A stretch of 64,000 nt of DNA from Chloroflexota bacterium (GTDB taxonomy: Bacteria > Chloroflexota > Anaerolineae > Anaerolineales > Villigracilaceae), in assembly GCA_019873655.1 (NCBI GenBank), contig JAIOAU010000015.1, positions 1 to 64,000 of the forward strand. Reading direction: 5' to 3'. This document shows positions 7,685 through 18,327 of this stretch, in pieces (within the stretch, counting starts at the first letter, position 1; the number at the start of each line of letters is the position of its first letter). The notes below the pieces were generated by a model. It was not told the origin of the DNA. It was given only the letters and a program-made list of their open reading frames with translations, and searched no databases. A program made the translations under genes and the position numbers.

Positions 7685-8764
7685 ATGAACCAAAACAATC
7701 AAAAACTCGTCGTCCGCGATTACCCCGTCGCGCTCTGGTTGTTCGGCGTCCTGACCGGCGGGTATGCTCTCTATACCTACTTCAGAATGCCGAGCCAGAC
7801 GGCTATCATCGCGGCAGGGGCGGGAATCAGCGCCCTGATCTTCCTGCTGACCACGGTCGTGACGGTCACCGCCGATCGGCAGACCGGAATGCTCACCATC
7901 CGAAACACCGGCATATTGATCCACAGAAGGCGCGAAATTCCCATCGCCGAGATCGCCGCCATCGAGTTGGAGCATTCCTATTCGTCCGGTTCGTACCGCC
8001 ACTCTGCGCCCACCTACCGGATTGTGGTCTTCACCAAAGGCAACGAAAAGATTCCCCTGCGCGCCTCCTACACCAGCGGACGGCTCGCCCACGAAGCGCG
8101 TCTCAAGCGTCTGCGCCAGTTCCTGAACGTCGGAGGCACGACATCTCTGACAGACATGTTCCAAGGGACCTTGACGCAAGCGGCCGAGCAATTCCGCCAG
8201 GAGCAGGAGTCCATCACCGGCAGGCAGGACGAGGAGCGCGTCACCGACGGCGTGCGCTGGACGCTGCAGACGCGCGCCGCCGGCGGCGCCCCGCTCTCGG
8301 TCTGGCATTCGCCCGATTTCCACTGGCCCGATAACTTTCTGTATCTGGTCCAGAAAGCGCCCGGGCAACAGTCGACCGGCGGCGTCATGGCTTTGATGAG
8401 CAAGACGCTGCTCAAGACTTCGTTGAACCTCTATGGTTTCCGCAACGAGATGACGCTCGGCATGGAGAGAGCCTCGCAACTTGCCCCGCTCGACCCGCAA
8501 CTGGAGCCGCACTTCATGGCTTTCACCAGCGACCCGGCCGGGGCGCGCCAGATTCTGAATCCGTGGGTTCAGATGCCGCTGGCCGCCTGGGTCCAGAAGT
8601 ATCCCGTCCGACCCGGCGAGGGGGGAAGCATCCTTCAACTGGTGGTGCTGTTCTGCCCGCAGGGCGTCTACCTGGCCATGCTGGGACTGCTGAACCCGGA
8701 ATTTCTGGAGGAACTGACCCGCCTCGGCGTGGAACTGGTCAAGGCCCAGGGAGGGACAAGATAA
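7685..8764 (+). CDS. Membrane protein with two N-terminal TM segments
   Basis: Unrecognised 359-residue protein. Two hydrophobic segments (about residues 15-33 and 40-58) are followed by a cytosolic domain. Residues 60-130 alternate beta-like strands (TADRQTGMLTIRNTG, EIPIAEIAAIELEH, YRIVVFTKGNEKIPL), resembling a PH-like or bacterial membrane-flanked fold. The C-terminal 180 residues contain no known motif. It stands alone between a divergent small secreted protein and convergent uvrB, so context gives no function. Confidence 0.85.
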   Translation: MNQNNQKLVVRDYPVALWLFGVLTGGYALYTYFRMPSQTAIIAAGAGISALIFLLTTVVTVTADRQTGMLTIRNTGILIHRRREIPIAEIAAIELEHSYSSGSYRHSAPTYRIVVFTKGNEKIPLRASYTSGRLAHEARLKRLRQFLNVGGTTSLTDMFQGTLTQAAEQFRQEQESITGRQDEERVTDGVRWTLQTRAAGGAPLSVWHSPDFHWPDNFLYLVQKAPGQQSTGGVMALMSKTLLKTSLNLYGFRNEMTLGMERASQLAPLDPQLEPHFMAFTSDPAGARQILNPWVQMPLAAWVQKYPVRPGEGGSILQLVVLFCPQGVYLAMLGLLNPEFLEELTRLGVELVKAQGGTR

Positions 8765-8792
8765 AACTGAAGACTGATGACTGACGACTGAT
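8765..8792. repeat. Heptamer array between convergent genes
   Basis: AACTGAA, GACTGAT, GACTGAC, GACTGAT in tandem fill the 27-base space between the 7685 gene and the uvrB stop. The GACTGAC unit is the same as in the array inside purL. Confidence 0.7.
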
Positions 8793-10834
8793 TACTGCTC
8801 TTCGCCCGCCAGCAACCTGATTCGCTCCCAAGGCTTGAGGCTCTCGTCTTCGGCCAGGATGGCCTTGAGTTCGTACATCTCGTCGCGCAGGGCGGCGGCG
8901 CGCTCGAACTCCAGGTTCTTCGCGGCCTCCTTCATCTGCTTTTCCAGTTCGGCAATGACCTTTTGCAATTCGGAGCGCGAGGTCACGTCCTTGCGCCTGC
9001 CGGCCTTGTACTCGCCGCGCGCTTCGGCCACCGCGGCCGGCGTCATCTGGTCGGTCAGGTCGCGGATGGCCTTGTGAATGCTGACCGGCGTGATGCCATG
9101 TTCCTCGTTGTAACGAATCTGCTTGGCGCGGCGGCGGTTGGTCTCGTCAATGGCGCGCTTCATCGAGTCGGTCATCCGGTCGGCGTACATGATGACGCGC
9201 CCGTTGACGTGGCGGGCGGCGCGGCCGATGGTCTGGATGAGAGCCGTGTCGGAGCGCAGGAAGCCTTCTTTATCGGCGTCCAGAATCGCCACCAGCGAGA
9301 CCTCCGGCAGGTCGAGGCCCTCGCGCAGGAGGTTGATGCCCACCACCACGTCGAAGACGCCCAGGCGCAGATCGCGCAGGATGCTGACGCGCTCGATGGT
9401 CTCGATCTCCGAGTGCAGGTAGTGGACCTTGACGCCGAGTTCCTCCAGGTACTGGGCCAGGTCTTCGGCCATGCGTTTGGTCAGGGTGGTGACCAGCGCC
9501 CGCTCGCCGCGCGCGACCCGGGCGCGAATCTCGGCCACCAGGTTGTCGATCTGGCCGCGCGTCGGGCGGACTTCCACCTCCGGGTCCACCAGGCCGGTCG
9601 GGCGGATGATTTGTTCGACCACCTGTTCGGCGCGCTGCATCTCGTAGGGGCCGGGCGTGGCCGAGGTGTAGATGGTGTAGCCCATCACTTGCTCGAATTC
9701 CTCGAAGGTCAGCGGGCGGTTGTCGAGGGCCGAGGGCAGGCGGAAACCGTATTCGACCAGGATTTCCTTGCGCGAGCGGTCGCCGTTGTACATGCCGCGA
9801 ATCTGCGGCACGGTCATGTGTGATTCGTCCAGCACGAGCAGGTACTCGCTGGGCATGAAGTCGATCAACGTCCAGGGATGCGAACCGGGCGGACGCTGGT
9901 CGAGGTGACGGGAATAGTTCTCGATGCCCGAACAGTAGCCGACCTCGCGCAGCATTTCCAGGTCATAGCGGGTGCGCTGTTCGAGGCGCTGAGCCTCGAG
10001 CAGTTTGCCCTGCGACTTGAAGAAGGCCAGGCGCTCTTCGAGTTCGGCTTCGATGTCGGCGATGGCCTGTTTGAGTTTGTCCTCCTGGGTCAGGTAGTGT
10101 TTGGCGGGGTAGATGTCCACCTGCTCCAGTTCGGCCAGGATTTCACCCGTCAGGGGATTGAACTCGACGATGCGCTCGACTTCGTCGCCGAAGAAGGCGA
10201 TGCGGAAGCCCGTCCGGTCGGCGTAGGCGGGCAGGATTTCGAGCGTCTCGCCGCGCACGCGGAAAGCGCCGGGCTGCAGGTCGTAGTCATTGCGTTGATA
10301 CTGGCCCTCGATCAACTGGCGCAGGAGGGCGTTGCGGCGATAGAGTTCGCCGGTCTGCAGCCGCACCACGCCGCGGCCGTACTCTTCCGGCGACCCCAAC
10401 CCGTAGATGCACGAGACCGAGGCGACGATGATGACGTCTTTGCGCGACATCAGCGAGGTGGTGGCCTTCAGACGCAGGCGCTCGATCTCCTCGTTGATTT
10501 CGGTCTCCTTCTCGATGTAGAGGTCGTGGCGCGGCACGTAGGCTTCGGGCTGATAGTAATCGTAGTAGGAAACGAAATACTCGACCGCGTTTTCCGGGAA
10601 GAACTCGCGGAACTCGGCGTAGAGTTGCGCCGCCAGGGTCTTGTTGTGCGCCATGACCAGGGCCGGCATCTGCAATTCCTGGATGACCGAGGCGATGGTG
10701 AACGTCTTGCCGGTGCCGGTCGCGCCGAGCAGGACCTGGTGACGGGCGCCGCGTCGGACGCCTTCGACCAGGCCGCGAATCGCCTCCGGCTGATCGCCGG
10801 TCGGCTGGAAGGGGGCGTTGAGTTTGAACTTCAT
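8792..10834 (-). CDS. uvrB: Excinuclease ABC subunit B
   Basis: Damage-verifying helicase of nucleotide excision repair, acting with UvrA and UvrC. About 680 residues, as expected. Walker A is GATGTGKT, the beta-hairpin region [12 protein letters not shown], motif [19 protein letters not shown], motif [11 protein letters not shown], and a C-terminal UVR domain ([22 protein letters not shown] cut at the end). ATG at 10834 gives MKFKLNAPF; a GTG six bases upstream (10840) is the alternative start. Confidence 0.97.
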   Translation of the reverse strand: MKFKLNAPFQPTGDQPEAIRGLVEGVRRGARHQVLLGATGTGKTFTIASVIQELQMPALVMAHNKTLAAQLYAEFREFFPENAVEYFVSYYDYYQPEAYVPRHDLYIEKETEINEEIERLRLKATTSLMSRKDVIIVASVSCIYGLGSPEEYGRGVVRLQTGELYRRNALLRQLIEGQYQRNDYDLQPGAFRVRGETLEILPAYADRTGFRIAFFGDEVERIVEFNPLTGEILAELEQVDIYPAKHYLTQEDKLKQAIADIEAELEERLAFFKSQGKLLEAQRLEQRTRYDLEMLREVGYCSGIENYSRHLDQRPPGSHPWTLIDFMPSEYLLVLDESHMTVPQIRGMYNGDRSRKEILVEYGFRLPSALDNRPLTFEEFEQVMGYTIYTSATPGPYEMQRAEQVVEQIIRPTGLVDPEVEVRPTRGQIDNLVAEIRARVARGERALVTTLTKRMAEDLAQYLEELGVKVHYLHSEIETIERVSILRDLRLGVFDVVVGINLLREGLDLPEVSLVAILDADKEGFLRSDTALIQTIGRAARHVNGRVIMYADRMTDSMKRAIDETNRRRAKQIRYNEEHGITPVSIHKAIRDLTDQMTPAAVAEARGEYKAGRRKDVTSRSELQKVIAELEKQMKEAAKNLEFERAAALRDEMYELKAILAEDESLKPWERIRLLAGEEQ

Positions 10835-10867
10835 AAGCACATCCCAAGAAAAGCGAACGAGTGTTCT

Positions 10868-10876
10868 ATTCTAACA
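10868..10876 (-). promoter_or_regulatory. Extended -10 of uvrB
   Basis: TGTTAGAAT on the minus strand, about 33 bases before the uvrB ATG. No good -35 is visible. No LexA-type box was recognised. Confidence 0.4.
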
Positions 10877-10877
10877 C

Positions 10878-10917
10878 AAAACGACGAAAGGCAGGGAAAA
10901 ACTGCCCTTCGTCGTTT
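10878..10917 (-). terminator. Rho-independent terminator of the 10945 lipoprotein gene
   Basis: A 16-bp stem with one mismatch (AAACGACGAAAGGCAG / CTGCCCTTCGTCGTTT) is followed on the minus strand by TTTTGTG. It sits 28 bases after the lipoprotein stop and directly before the uvrB promoter. Confidence 0.8.
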
Positions 10918-10944
10918 GACCGCGTCTGTCTGAGAGCAGCCGCC

Positions 10945-11745
10945 CTACGGAATGCCGGCCGGCATGGGCGGATAGCCGCCGCTCCAATCCACCACGTCGC
11001 AGGTGACGCTGCTCCCGCCCGAGACGACCACGATGGTCAAGCAGCCGCCGGCGTGTCCGTCGATGTCGTAGGCCACCACCTGATAATGACCGGCGGGCAA
11101 TTCGTCGAACGAGTACCAGGCCACGCCCATCGGCGTCCCGACCCAGTACCAGTAGCCGGTGTCCTGGTTGCGCGCCACCACATACATGTTGGGCAGACTG
11201 CCATACGGGTAGCCGTAGATGCCTCCCGAAATCGAGCCGCTGCCCGTCAGCGGCGAATAGCCGGGCGGATAGGGCACGTCGAACGGCCCATGACTCCAGT
11301 CGCAGACATCGATGCCGGTGGTCTGCTGGCCGGCGATCACTTGAAACGCGCCGCCCTCGTGGAGGACGCCGATCGAATAATCGGGCGGCCAGCCGTAGAC
11401 GGTGTACGTCCCCGGCTCGAGCAGGATGCGGTACTCGGTCTGCGGGCGCGAGACCGGGATGTCGATCACCGCGCCGGTGGCCGTGTTGGTGAAATAGAGC
11501 GTCAACTGCGACATGGCGCTGTTGCGGTAGCAAACCTGTCCGCTGACCTCGCCCAGGTTGGGGGTGGGGCTGGCAGACGGCGTCGAGGTCGCCTGGGGAG
11601 TGGACAACTCGAGGGCGCTCATCGTCTGCTGGACCATGGTGGCCACGGTCTCATCGCCGGGCGTGGGCGCTGCGCGCGGCAGATTGCAGGCCAGGACCAG
11701 CGCAGCAATCCCAACGAGAAGCGAAATTCGCCGGATCAAACGCAT
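10945..11745 (-). CDS. Lipoprotein with beta-sandwich domains
   Basis: 266 residues with a lipobox (LVLAC, Cys20), then a Thr/Pro-rich tether (about 45-65) and two beta-rich modules. EYRILLEPGTYTVYGWPP and SFDELPAGHYQVVAYD each resemble the carboxypeptidase regulatory-like fold, which often carries short extracellular prealbumin-like modules. The Gly/Tyr-rich centre (ISGGIYGYPYGSLPN) is unusual. Likely exported and membrane anchored. No enzymatic motif is seen; adhesion or structural roles are guesses. Confidence 0.85.
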   Translation of the reverse strand: MRLIRRISLLVGIAALVLACNLPRAAPTPGDETVATMVQQTMSALELSTPQATSTPSASPTPNLGEVSGQVCYRNSAMSQLTLYFTNTATGAVIDIPVSRPQTEYRILLEPGTYTVYGWPPDYSIGVLHEGGAFQVIAGQQTTGIDVCDWSHGPFDVPYPPGYSPLTGSGSISGGIYGYPYGSLPNMYVVARNQDTGYWYWVGTPMGVAWYSFDELPAGHYQVVAYDIDGHAGGCLTIVVVSGGSSVTCDVVDWSGGYPPMPAGIP

Positions 11746-11786
11746 CGTGTTTCCTTATAAACCCAATCAAAGAGCCGTCAGCCGGG

Positions 11787-12761
11787 TCACAGCGTCAGCC
11801 AGACGCCGATGCCTTTCTCGCGCGCCCGCCGATAGATTTCGGGCGCGACGGCCATATCGTCCATCGCCAGGCCGAGATTGATGGCCAGCGTGCGCTCCTC
11901 CTCGGACTGGCGGCCCGGCTTGAGACCGGCGGCCAGTTCGCCCAGGTCGGCGTACGGGTCGGGGGTCTGCTGGAAGTAGCCGACCGACTTGTAGTACTGG
12001 AATTGGGCGTGGTCGTCGGTGGCAATGCGGTCCATCTGGGCCAGCGCCGCGCCGGTCCAGTACGAGTCGAAGTCCACGGCCGAGCCGAACGCGCCGGGGC
12101 GCAGCCAGTCTTTCTCGATGGTCGGGGTCGGGTGCTTGAGAATCGGCCCGGAGGTCACGACCAGGTCCGACTCGACCACCGCCTGCTTCGGCTCTTTGAC
12201 GCCGATGACCTCGAAACCAAATTTGGCCCGCATCTCGGCGACGTACTTTTCCTGCACGTCCGGCAGGATGTCGTAGGCGTAGACGCGCTTGATGGGGAAG
12301 AGACAGGCCAGGGCTTCCAGGTTGGTGCGTCCCTGCACGCCGCAGGCCAGAATGCCGACCACCTCGCTCTGCGGCCGGGCCAGGTACTTGGCCGAGAGCG
12401 CCGACGCCGCCCCCGTGCGCATGGCGGTGATCCAGGTGCAATCCATCACCGCGTAGGGCAGGCCGGTCTCGACGTCGTTCAGGATGAGCAGGCCGGTGAT
12501 GTACGGCAGGCCGTGCTTGTAGTTTTCCGGGTAGCCGCTGACCCACTTGATGCCCGCCGAGCGCATGGACGGGATGTAGGCCGGCATGGCATGGATGAAG
12601 GCGTCTGGCATGGTGTGAATGCCCGGCTTGGGCGGCATTTCCACTTTGCCGTGGCCTTTTTCGATAAAGGCCTTCTCGAGCAGTTCGATGATGGTCTTCA
12701 TATCCAGCGCCACGGCTTCCACATCGGCGCGGGAAAGGTAGAGGAGCGAATGTTCGGCCAT
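11787..12761 (-). CDS. Ornithine cyclodeaminase / mu-crystallin family protein
   Basis: 324 residues of the OCD family of NAD(P)-dependent enzymes (ornithine cyclodeaminase, alanine dehydrogenase Ala-DH type, imine reductases). The N-terminal part shows MPPKPGIHTMPDAFIHAMPAY for substrate binding. The Rossmann segment GILACGVQGRTNLEAL and the conserved AMRTGAASALSAKYLA are typical. Substrate cannot be told from sequence; an amino-acid dehydrogenase or imine reductase is as likely as true ornithine deamination. The upstream frame runs to 13425 but homology begins at MAEHSLLYLS. Divergent from the 12859 gene. Confidence 0.9.
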   Translation of the reverse strand: MAEHSLLYLSRADVEAVALDMKTIIELLEKAFIEKGHGKVEMPPKPGIHTMPDAFIHAMPAYIPSMRSAGIKWVSGYPENYKHGLPYITGLLILNDVETGLPYAVMDCTWITAMRTGAASALSAKYLARPQSEVVGILACGVQGRTNLEALACLFPIKRVYAYDILPDVQEKYVAEMRAKFGFEVIGVKEPKQAVVESDLVVTSGPILKHPTPTIEKDWLRPGAFGSAVDFDSYWTGAALAQMDRIATDDHAQFQYYKSVGYFQQTPDPYADLGELAAGLKPGRQSEEERTLAINLGLAMDDMAVAPEIYRRAREKGIGVWLTL

Positions 12762-12801
12762 GGGGAATCTCCTGGGAAGAGGGATGAGAAATTTTGCATT
12801 C

Positions 12802-12810
12802 ATTATAGCA
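12802..12810 (-). promoter_or_regulatory. Extended -10 of the OCD-family gene
   Basis: TGCTATAAT on the minus strand, about 40 bases before the ATG at 12761. Confidence 0.5.
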
Positions 12811-12827
12811 CCCATCCCTGCAAGACA

Positions 12828-12836
12828 TGCTACAAT
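12828..12836 (+). promoter_or_regulatory. Extended -10 of the 12859 gene
   Basis: TGCTACAAT on the plus strand, 22 bases before the ATG at 12859. It faces the OCD promoter across about 17 bases, so the two units start from one short divergent control region. Confidence 0.5.
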
Positions 12837-12858
12837 GAATGCGCGGAAAGACAAAGCC

Positions 12859-13440
12859 ATGTTCACCGAAGATTACATCCTGCGCATGATCAACCAGGCG
12901 ATGGCCGTGCTGGCCCGGCTGGCCGGCCTGAAAGCGGCCAACCGCCGCCAGGAGGCCCGCCAGGCGATCGATCAGGCGCTGGAAATCCTGCTCGGTCTGG
13001 ACGCCCGCCTCGTCCGCCAGCTGGACGACGACGGTCTGCTCATGGCCCTGACGGTCGGCGACCGCCTGGACGCCGAGCGGCTGACCGCGCTGGCCGAGGT
13101 CCTCGCCGCCGAAGCCGACCTCCTGGCCGAAGACGGCCCGGCGGAAGAGAGCCGCGCCGCCTTCCTGCGGGCGCTCAACTTCTACATCCTGGCTGCCTGG
13201 AACCGCGACCCGAAATCGCCGCCCGAACCGGACGGGCGAATCGGGGCCGTGTACAGCCGCCTGGGCGGCTATCCCCTGCCCGAGGCCGCCGCCCTGCAAC
13301 TCGAAGATTACTACACCCACCTCGCCCGCAAAACCGACCAGGAACTGGCCGCGGCCGACCTCACACGGGCCGAAATCGAGCAAATCCTGCGCGCCCTGCG
13401 CGCTAACCAATCGGAAAAAACGCATCAGGAGGCAGAATGA
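12859..13440 (+). CDS. Helical protein, DUF6483-like
   Basis: 193 residues, almost wholly alpha-helical. It opens with MFTEDYILRMINQAMAVLARL and an EARQAIDQALEILLGL helix, which I associate with the uncharacterised DUF6483 family; this is from memory. The body looks like TPR-type antiparallel helices that count processed items (FLRALNFYILAAW). The longer frame from 12760 is rejected because the promoter lies inside it. It overlaps the MBL-fold gene by ATGA. Confidence 0.85.
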   Translation: MFTEDYILRMINQAMAVLARLAGLKAANRRQEARQAIDQALEILLGLDARLVRQLDDDGLLMALTVGDRLDAERLTALAEVLAAEADLLAEDGPAEESRAAFLRALNFYILAAWNRDPKSPPEPDGRIGAVYSRLGGYPLPEAAALQLEDYYTHLARKTDQELAAADLTRAEIEQILRALRANQSEKTHQEAE

Positions 13441-14120
13441 ACGCCCTCGAATCCTTCGAGACCGACCGCTTTCCGACCTCGGCAGGCGAACTGGCCATCA
13501 CCTTCCTCGGCCACGGCAGTCTGCTGCTGACTTTTGGCGGAAAATACATCTACGTTGACCCCTTCAGCCGGGTCGCTGACTATACGAAATTCCCCAAGGC
13601 CGACCTCGTCCTCGTCACCCACGAGCACCGCGACCACCTCGACCCCCAGGCGCTGGCCGCCATCCGCAGCGACTCCACCCTCCTCGTCCTGACCGAAGCC
13701 TGCGCCCGCGAAATCCGCGGCGGCATCGTCCTGCGCAACGGCGAGAGTCGGACCGTGATGGGCATCCCCATCCAGGCTGTGCCCGCTTACAACATCCAGC
13801 ACAAGCGCGAGAGCGGCGAACCGTTCCACCCGCGCGGCGTCGGCAACGGCTATGTCCTCGACTTTGGCGGGACGCGCGTCTATGTGGCCGGCGACACCGA
13901 AAACATCCCGGAGATGAACGAACTGCAAGACATTGCCATCGCCTTCCTGCCGATGAATTTGCCCTACACGATGACCCCCGCGATGGTCGCCGCGGCGGCG
14001 CGGGCCTTCCGGCCGCGCATCCTCTATCCCTATCACTACGGGAACACGGACGCCAACGAATTGGTGAACCTGCTGAAAGACGAGAAAGACATCGAGGTGC
14101 GGGTGCGCCGCCTGGCGTGA
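13437..14120 (+). CDS. MBL-fold metal-dependent hydrolase
   Basis: 227 residues of the metallo-beta-lactamase fold, closest in style to the UPF0173/UlaG group. The zinc-binding loop is THEHRDHLDP (HxHxDH form), a later His is in AYNIQHKRE, GDTE supplies a bridging Asp, and YPYHYGN a late His. A phosphodiesterase or lactonase role is possible but the substrate is unknown. Translationally coupled to the helical protein upstream. Confidence 0.9.
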   Translation: MNALESFETDRFPTSAGELAITFLGHGSLLLTFGGKYIYVDPFSRVADYTKFPKADLVLVTHEHRDHLDPQALAAIRSDSTLLVLTEACAREIRGGIVLRNGESRTVMGIPIQAVPAYNIQHKRESGEPFHPRGVGNGYVLDFGGTRVYVAGDTENIPEMNELQDIAIAFLPMNLPYTMTPAMVAAAARAFRPRILYPYHYGNTDANELVNLLKDEKDIEVRVRRLA

Positions 14121-14148
14121 GCCGACGAAAGACCAACGCCCCGACTGA

Positions 14149-14191
14149 ACGGGAGCAAGGGCTGCGCCCCGAATAAACAGGAGCAAGAGCT
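14149..14191. repeat. Imperfect direct repeat between convergent genes
   Basis: ACGGGAGCAAGGGCT (14149-14163) and ACAGGAGCAAGAGCT (14177-14191) match at 13 of 15 bases, 28 bases apart. The second overlaps the mfd stop. No terminator stem was convincing here. Confidence 0.45.
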
Positions 14192-17100
14192 AAGCCGCTG
14201 ACCGCCTCAACCGTTCGAGCGCCTCGAGCAGACGCGCCTGCCAGTCTTCGTCCCGGCCGAAGGTGCACCAGTAAGCGCCCTTCCCGCCGCGCAGGCCCGG
14301 ACCCAGGTCCGGCAGCCGGCGGGCAGATTTTTCGTCCGCCGGCGGCGGATAGCGCAGGACGATCTGTCCATTTTCCCAGCCGACCGCCACCAGCCCGGCC
14401 GCTTCGGCGCGCAGTTTGACCCGCATCTGGTAGAACAGGTTGCGGGTCATTTCCGGCAGCGGACCGAAGCGGTCGGCGAATTCGTCGGCCAGGGCGTCCA
14501 GGGCGGCCTCGTCGGTCACGTCCGCCAGGCGGCGGTACAGGCGCAGACGCAGACTCTGATCGGCGATGTAATCGGCGGGGATGCCAATCGCCAGCGGCAA
14601 GTCCACGTTGACGGGCAAACTCACCTCGGCCAGCAGCGCGGCAGGCTGGGCCGGCTCAGGCAGGCCGCGCGCCTGGCGCTGGGCGCGGACGGCAGCGGCC
14701 AGCAAGCGCGTGTAGAGGTGAAAACCAACCGCGGCAATATGCCCGGACTGGCGCGTGCCGAGCAGTTCGCCCGCGCCGCGCATCTCCAGGTCGCGCATGG
14801 CAATCGAATAGCCCGCCCCCAACTGGGCGTTCTCGGCGATGATCTCCAGACGCTGCTGGCCTTCGGGCGTGGGCAGCAACTTGCGATGACGGAAAAAGTA
14901 CGCGTAGGCGCGCGCCGCGCCGCGCCCCACCCGGCCGCGCAGTTGGTACAACTGCGCCAGGCCGAAAGCGTCGGCCCGGTCCACGATGAGGGTGTTGGCG
15001 TTGGGGATGTCCAGCCCCGATTCGATGATCGAGGTGCACAGAAGGATATCCACTTCGCCGGCGGTGAAACGGCGCATGACGGCGGCCAGTTCGTTCTCCG
15101 GCATCTGGCCGTGCGCAATCGCAATCCGCGCCTCGGGCACCAGTTTCTCCAAATGCATGCGCATCGCCTCGATGGTCTGGACGCGGTTGTGGACGAAGAA
15201 CACCTGTCCGCCGCGCTCCAATTCGCGCAGCACCGCCTGTCGCACCAGACGAGGCGAGTACGGCCCGATGTGAGTCACAATCGGCAGGCGTTCCTCCGGC
15301 GGCGTGTTGAGGCTGGAAATGTCGCGCACGCCGGTCAGGGCCATGTAGAGGGTGCGCGGGATGGGCGTGGCCGTCAGAGTCAGGACATCTACCTCGGTGC
15401 GCAGTTTCTTGAAATGCTCCTTGTGGGTCACGCCAAAGCGCTGTTCCTCGTCGATGATGACCAGGCCGAGGTCCTTGAATTGCACGTCCGGCGAGATGAG
15501 GCGGTGTGTGCCGATGACAATGTCGATCGCGCCGGTCGCCAATCCGTAGAGAATTTGACTCTGCTCGCGCGGCGTGCGGAAGCGCGAAAGCATCTCGACC
15601 GTGACGGGGAACGCGGCCAGCCGCTGGCGAAAGGTCTCATAGTGCTGCTGGGCCAGGACGGTGGTCGGGACAAGGACCGCGGCCTGCTTGCCGCTCATGA
15701 CCGCCTTGAACGCCGCCCGCAGGGCGACCTCGGTCTTGCCGTACCCCACGTCGCCGCACAGCAGGCGGTCCATCGGGCGGGAGGACTCCATGTCCTTTTT
15801 GATTTCGGCCAGGGCGCGGGTCTGGTCCTCGGTCTCGATGTACGGAAAAGACGATTCCAGTTCGGATTGCCAGGGCGTGTCGGCGGCAAAGGCATAGCCC
15901 TCGGCCACCTGACGACGGGCGTACAAATCGAGCAACTCGGCGGCGACCTCCTGGACGGCTTCGCGGGCGCGGCGTTTGGCCTCCGGCCACTCCTGGCTGC
16001 CCAGCGCGCCGGGGACGGGCGGCGTACCGTCTGCACCGATGTAACGGGTCAGGCGGTCGGCTTGATGGATGGGGACGAAGACCTGATCGCCGTTGCGATA
16101 CTCGACGCACAGGAACTCGCGCTCCAGCCCATCGAGCGTGCGCTGCACCAGGCCGACGTACCGGCCGATCCCGTAGTCCACATGAACGACCCAATCGCCG
16201 GGCTGCAGGTCGGCGTAGGCCATTTCGGGGGTCTCGGCTGCCAGGCGCGGGCGGGCGCGCGGCTGCGGGCGTTCCCAGCCGAAGATTTCCGAGTCGGTGA
16301 TGAGGACCGCGCCGGGCAGAGAAAAACCGGCGGAAAGCGATCCCTCGAGGAAAACGAGCGAGGGACCGGCCTCGTCCGCGCTCGACGGCCTGTCGTCCAT
16401 CGTCTTTTCCATCCACAACTCTTCGAGCCGCCCGGCCTGACGGGAGACGATGACCACCTGCTGACCGCCCGCCAGCAGGCGAGCGACGTACTCGATAAAG
16501 GGCTTCAATCGGCCGCCGAAACGCTCGATCTGCCCGAACTGCGCCCCAAGAGAGGCCTCCGCCTCACCCCGGCCGCCGACCTCTTCCGAGGCATAGCCCA
16601 AGTCGAGGCAGACGCGGCGCTGCAGCCCATCGGCCAGTTCGGACCAGGAGACGTAGGGGACAGGAAAATCCGCCGCCAGCGTCCCCTGGGCAATCGATTC
16701 GGCGCGCAGGGCGACGGCCTTCTCTTCGATCTCGGCGGCTGCCGCGGCCAGCAGACCGAGGTCGTCGGCCAAAATCAGGGCGGGCAAAGGCAGGTAATCG
16801 AGCAGCGTGGCCGGCAAGGGGTGGAGAAGCGGCAGGTGAAACTCGTTTGGAGCCTCGGGCAGAGACCATTTGCCTTCCCCCTGGACGCCCGGCGCGGGGA
16901 GCAGGAACTCGCGCCCCGGCGTGATGAGCAGGCTCTCGACGGCATCGATCGTGCGCTGATCGGCCGGGTCGAAGCGGCGCAGGGCCTCGATCTCGTCGCC
17001 GAAGAAATCCAGGCGGACGGGATGGGATTCGCACGGCGGCCAGATGTCGAGCAGGCCGCCGCGATGAGCAAACTGCCCCGGCTCCAGGACGGTATCGGCA

Positions 17101-17615
17101 GGCTGATAGCCGAGACGCACCCATTCGTCCAACAGACGAGAGGGCGAAACAACCTGGCCAATTTTCAACAGGCGGGAGGCTTTGAGAAAATCGCGGCGCG
17201 GCAGGGTGCGGGTCATCAGGGCGCGCGCCGAGGTCACCAGAATGGGGGGAGTGGAGGGTTTCTGGGCAAACGGCAAATGATAGACGGCCAGGGCGGTGAG
17301 CGCCTGCAACCGTTCGCGGCGGGTGGCCGCCCCCCAGGCAGCCTCCTCGTAGAAAAGAGGGGTCGGTTCGGGGAAGAGATAGCGCGCCGCTTTGCCCGTC
17401 CAGAAAGCCAGTTCGTCGTGCCATTGGAGAGCGTGATCGGCGCGGTCGGTGACCAGAAGAATCGGCCAGCCCAGGTCGGCGTGGAGGGCAGCCAGAAGCG
17501 GAAGGCGGGCGGCGCGCGGCAGGGCCAGGCCGGGAAGAGAGCGGCCCGTCTGCAGCGCCTCGAGCAAGGAACGATACGGCGGGAGGGCGCGAAGCCGGTC
17601 GAGGAGGATCTCCAT
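14190..17615 (-). CDS. mfd: Transcription-repair coupling factor
   Basis: Removes stalled RNA polymerase and recruits UvrA. 1141 residues, a full-length Mfd. The N-terminal UvrB-homology module is followed by the CarD-like RNA polymerase interaction domain ([20 protein letters not shown]), then a RecG-type translocase with Walker [37 protein letters not shown] and QLRGRVGRG, then a TRCF C-terminal domain. It is 10 bases after pth and convergent with the MBL gene. uvrB lies 3 kb away on the same strand. Confidence 0.97.
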   Translation of the reverse strand: MEILLDRLRALPPYRSLLEALQTGRSLPGLALPRAARLPLLAALHADLGWPILLVTDRADHALQWHDELAFWTGKAARYLFPEPTPLFYEEAAWGAATRRERLQALTALAVYHLPFAQKPSTPPILVTSARALMTRTLPRRDFLKASRLLKIGQVVSPSRLLDEWVRLGYQPADTVLEPGQFAHRGGLLDIWPPCESHPVRLDFFGDEIEALRRFDPADQRTIDAVESLLITPGREFLLPAPGVQGEGKWSLPEAPNEFHLPLLHPLPATLLDYLPLPALILADDLGLLAAAAAEIEEKAVALRAESIAQGTLAADFPVPYVSWSELADGLQRRVCLDLGYASEEVGGRGEAEASLGAQFGQIERFGGRLKPFIEYVARLLAGGQQVVIVSRQAGRLEELWMEKTMDDRPSSADEAGPSLVFLEGSLSAGFSLPGAVLITDSEIFGWERPQPRARPRLAAETPEMAYADLQPGDWVVHVDYGIGRYVGLVQRTLDGLEREFLCVEYRNGDQVFVPIHQADRLTRYIGADGTPPVPGALGSQEWPEAKRRAREAVQEVAAELLDLYARRQVAEGYAFAADTPWQSELESSFPYIETEDQTRALAEIKKDMESSRPMDRLLCGDVGYGKTEVALRAAFKAVMSGKQAAVLVPTTVLAQQHYETFRQRLAAFPVTVEMLSRFRTPREQSQILYGLATGAIDIVIGTHRLISPDVQFKDLGLVIIDEEQRFGVTHKEHFKKLRTEVDVLTLTATPIPRTLYMALTGVRDISSLNTPPEERLPIVTHIGPYSPRLVRQAVLRELERGGQVFFVHNRVQTIEAMRMHLEKLVPEARIAIAHGQMPENELAAVMRRFTAGEVDILLCTSIIESGLDIPNANTLIVDRADAFGLAQLYQLRGRVGRGAARAYAYFFRHRKLLPTPEGQQRLEIIAENAQLGAGYSIAMRDLEMRGAGELLGTRQSGHIAAVGFHLYTRLLAAAVRAQRQARGLPEPAQPAALLAEVSLPVNVDLPLAIGIPADYIADQSLRLRLYRRLADVTDEAALDALADEFADRFGPLPEMTRNLFYQMRVKLRAEAAGLVAVGWENGQIVLRYPPPADEKSARRLPDLGPGLRGGKGAYWCTFGRDEDWQARLLEALERLRRSAA

Positions 17616-17625
17616 AGCCCTGTTC

Positions 17626-18204
17626 TCAAACCGCGCTGCCGTTGAAGCGGTTCATCGCCGCTTCCAGGCCGTCGGTCACCCAGGTCAGGACGGCCTCCGC
17701 CGCCCGATTGAGCATCTCGGAGAGGACGGCTTGCTCGGCCGCCGAGAATTCCTGCAAGACGTAGGCAGCCGGGTCCATCTGGCCGGGCGGACGGCCAATG
17801 CCCAGCCGCAGACGGGGGAAGTCATCCGTGCCAAGGCGCGCCAGAATCGACTCCATGCCGCGCTGGCCGCCTGCGCCGCCGTCCGGCCGGAGGCGCAGGA
17901 CGCCGAGCGGCAGGTCGAGATGGTCATGAGCGACGAGCAGGTGGTCGAGCGGCAGTTTGTAGAAACGCACCAGCCCCTGCACGGCCTGCCCGGACAGGTT
18001 CATGAACGTCTGCGGCTTGGCCAGGAGAATCTTGCGCTCCTGATACCAGCCGTCGGCGACCAGCGCTTTCGACTGCAGACGGGTGAAGCGCAGGTCGAGT
18101 TTCACCGCCAGGCGGTCGAGCAGCATGAAGCCAACGTTGTGGCGGGTCTCACGGTATTCCCGGCCCGGGTTGCCCAGGCCGACGATCAGATACGTTTCGC
18201 TCAT
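17626..18204 (-). CDS. pth: Peptidyl-tRNA hydrolase
   Basis: Recycles peptidyl-tRNA. 192 residues from MSETYLIVGLGNPGREY. Catalytic His is in TRHNVGF, conserved PQTFMNLSG and HDHLDLPLG match the family, with GGAGGQRGMESI for the substrate loop (Gln replaces the usual His-Asn/Lys in GGAGGHNGL of many homologues, worth checking). Start chosen at the homology boundary; the frame continues seven codons upstream. Confidence 0.95.
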   Translation of the reverse strand: MSETYLIVGLGNPGREYRETRHNVGFMLLDRLAVKLDLRFTRLQSKALVADGWYQERKILLAKPQTFMNLSGQAVQGLVRFYKLPLDHLLVAHDHLDLPLGVLRLRPDGGAGGQRGMESILARLGTDDFPRLRLGIGRPPGQMDPAAYVLQEFSAAEQAVLSEMLNRAAEAVLTWVTDGLEAAMNRFNGSAV

Positions 18205-18231
18205 GACGATTCCTTCGAAAGGCAAAGATTG

Positions 18232-18240
18232 AGTCTAACA
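18232..18240 (-). promoter_or_regulatory. Extended -10 of pth-mfd
   Basis: TGTTAGACT on the minus strand, 27 bases before the pth ATG. Confidence 0.4.
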
Positions 18241-18327
18241 CGAAGAGGAAGGCGGGTCAATTCTTTGTGAGGCCAAATCCCAGGCGCGGGGTTATTTCTG
18301 CTAGGTATGCGTGCGCATATCTGGCAA

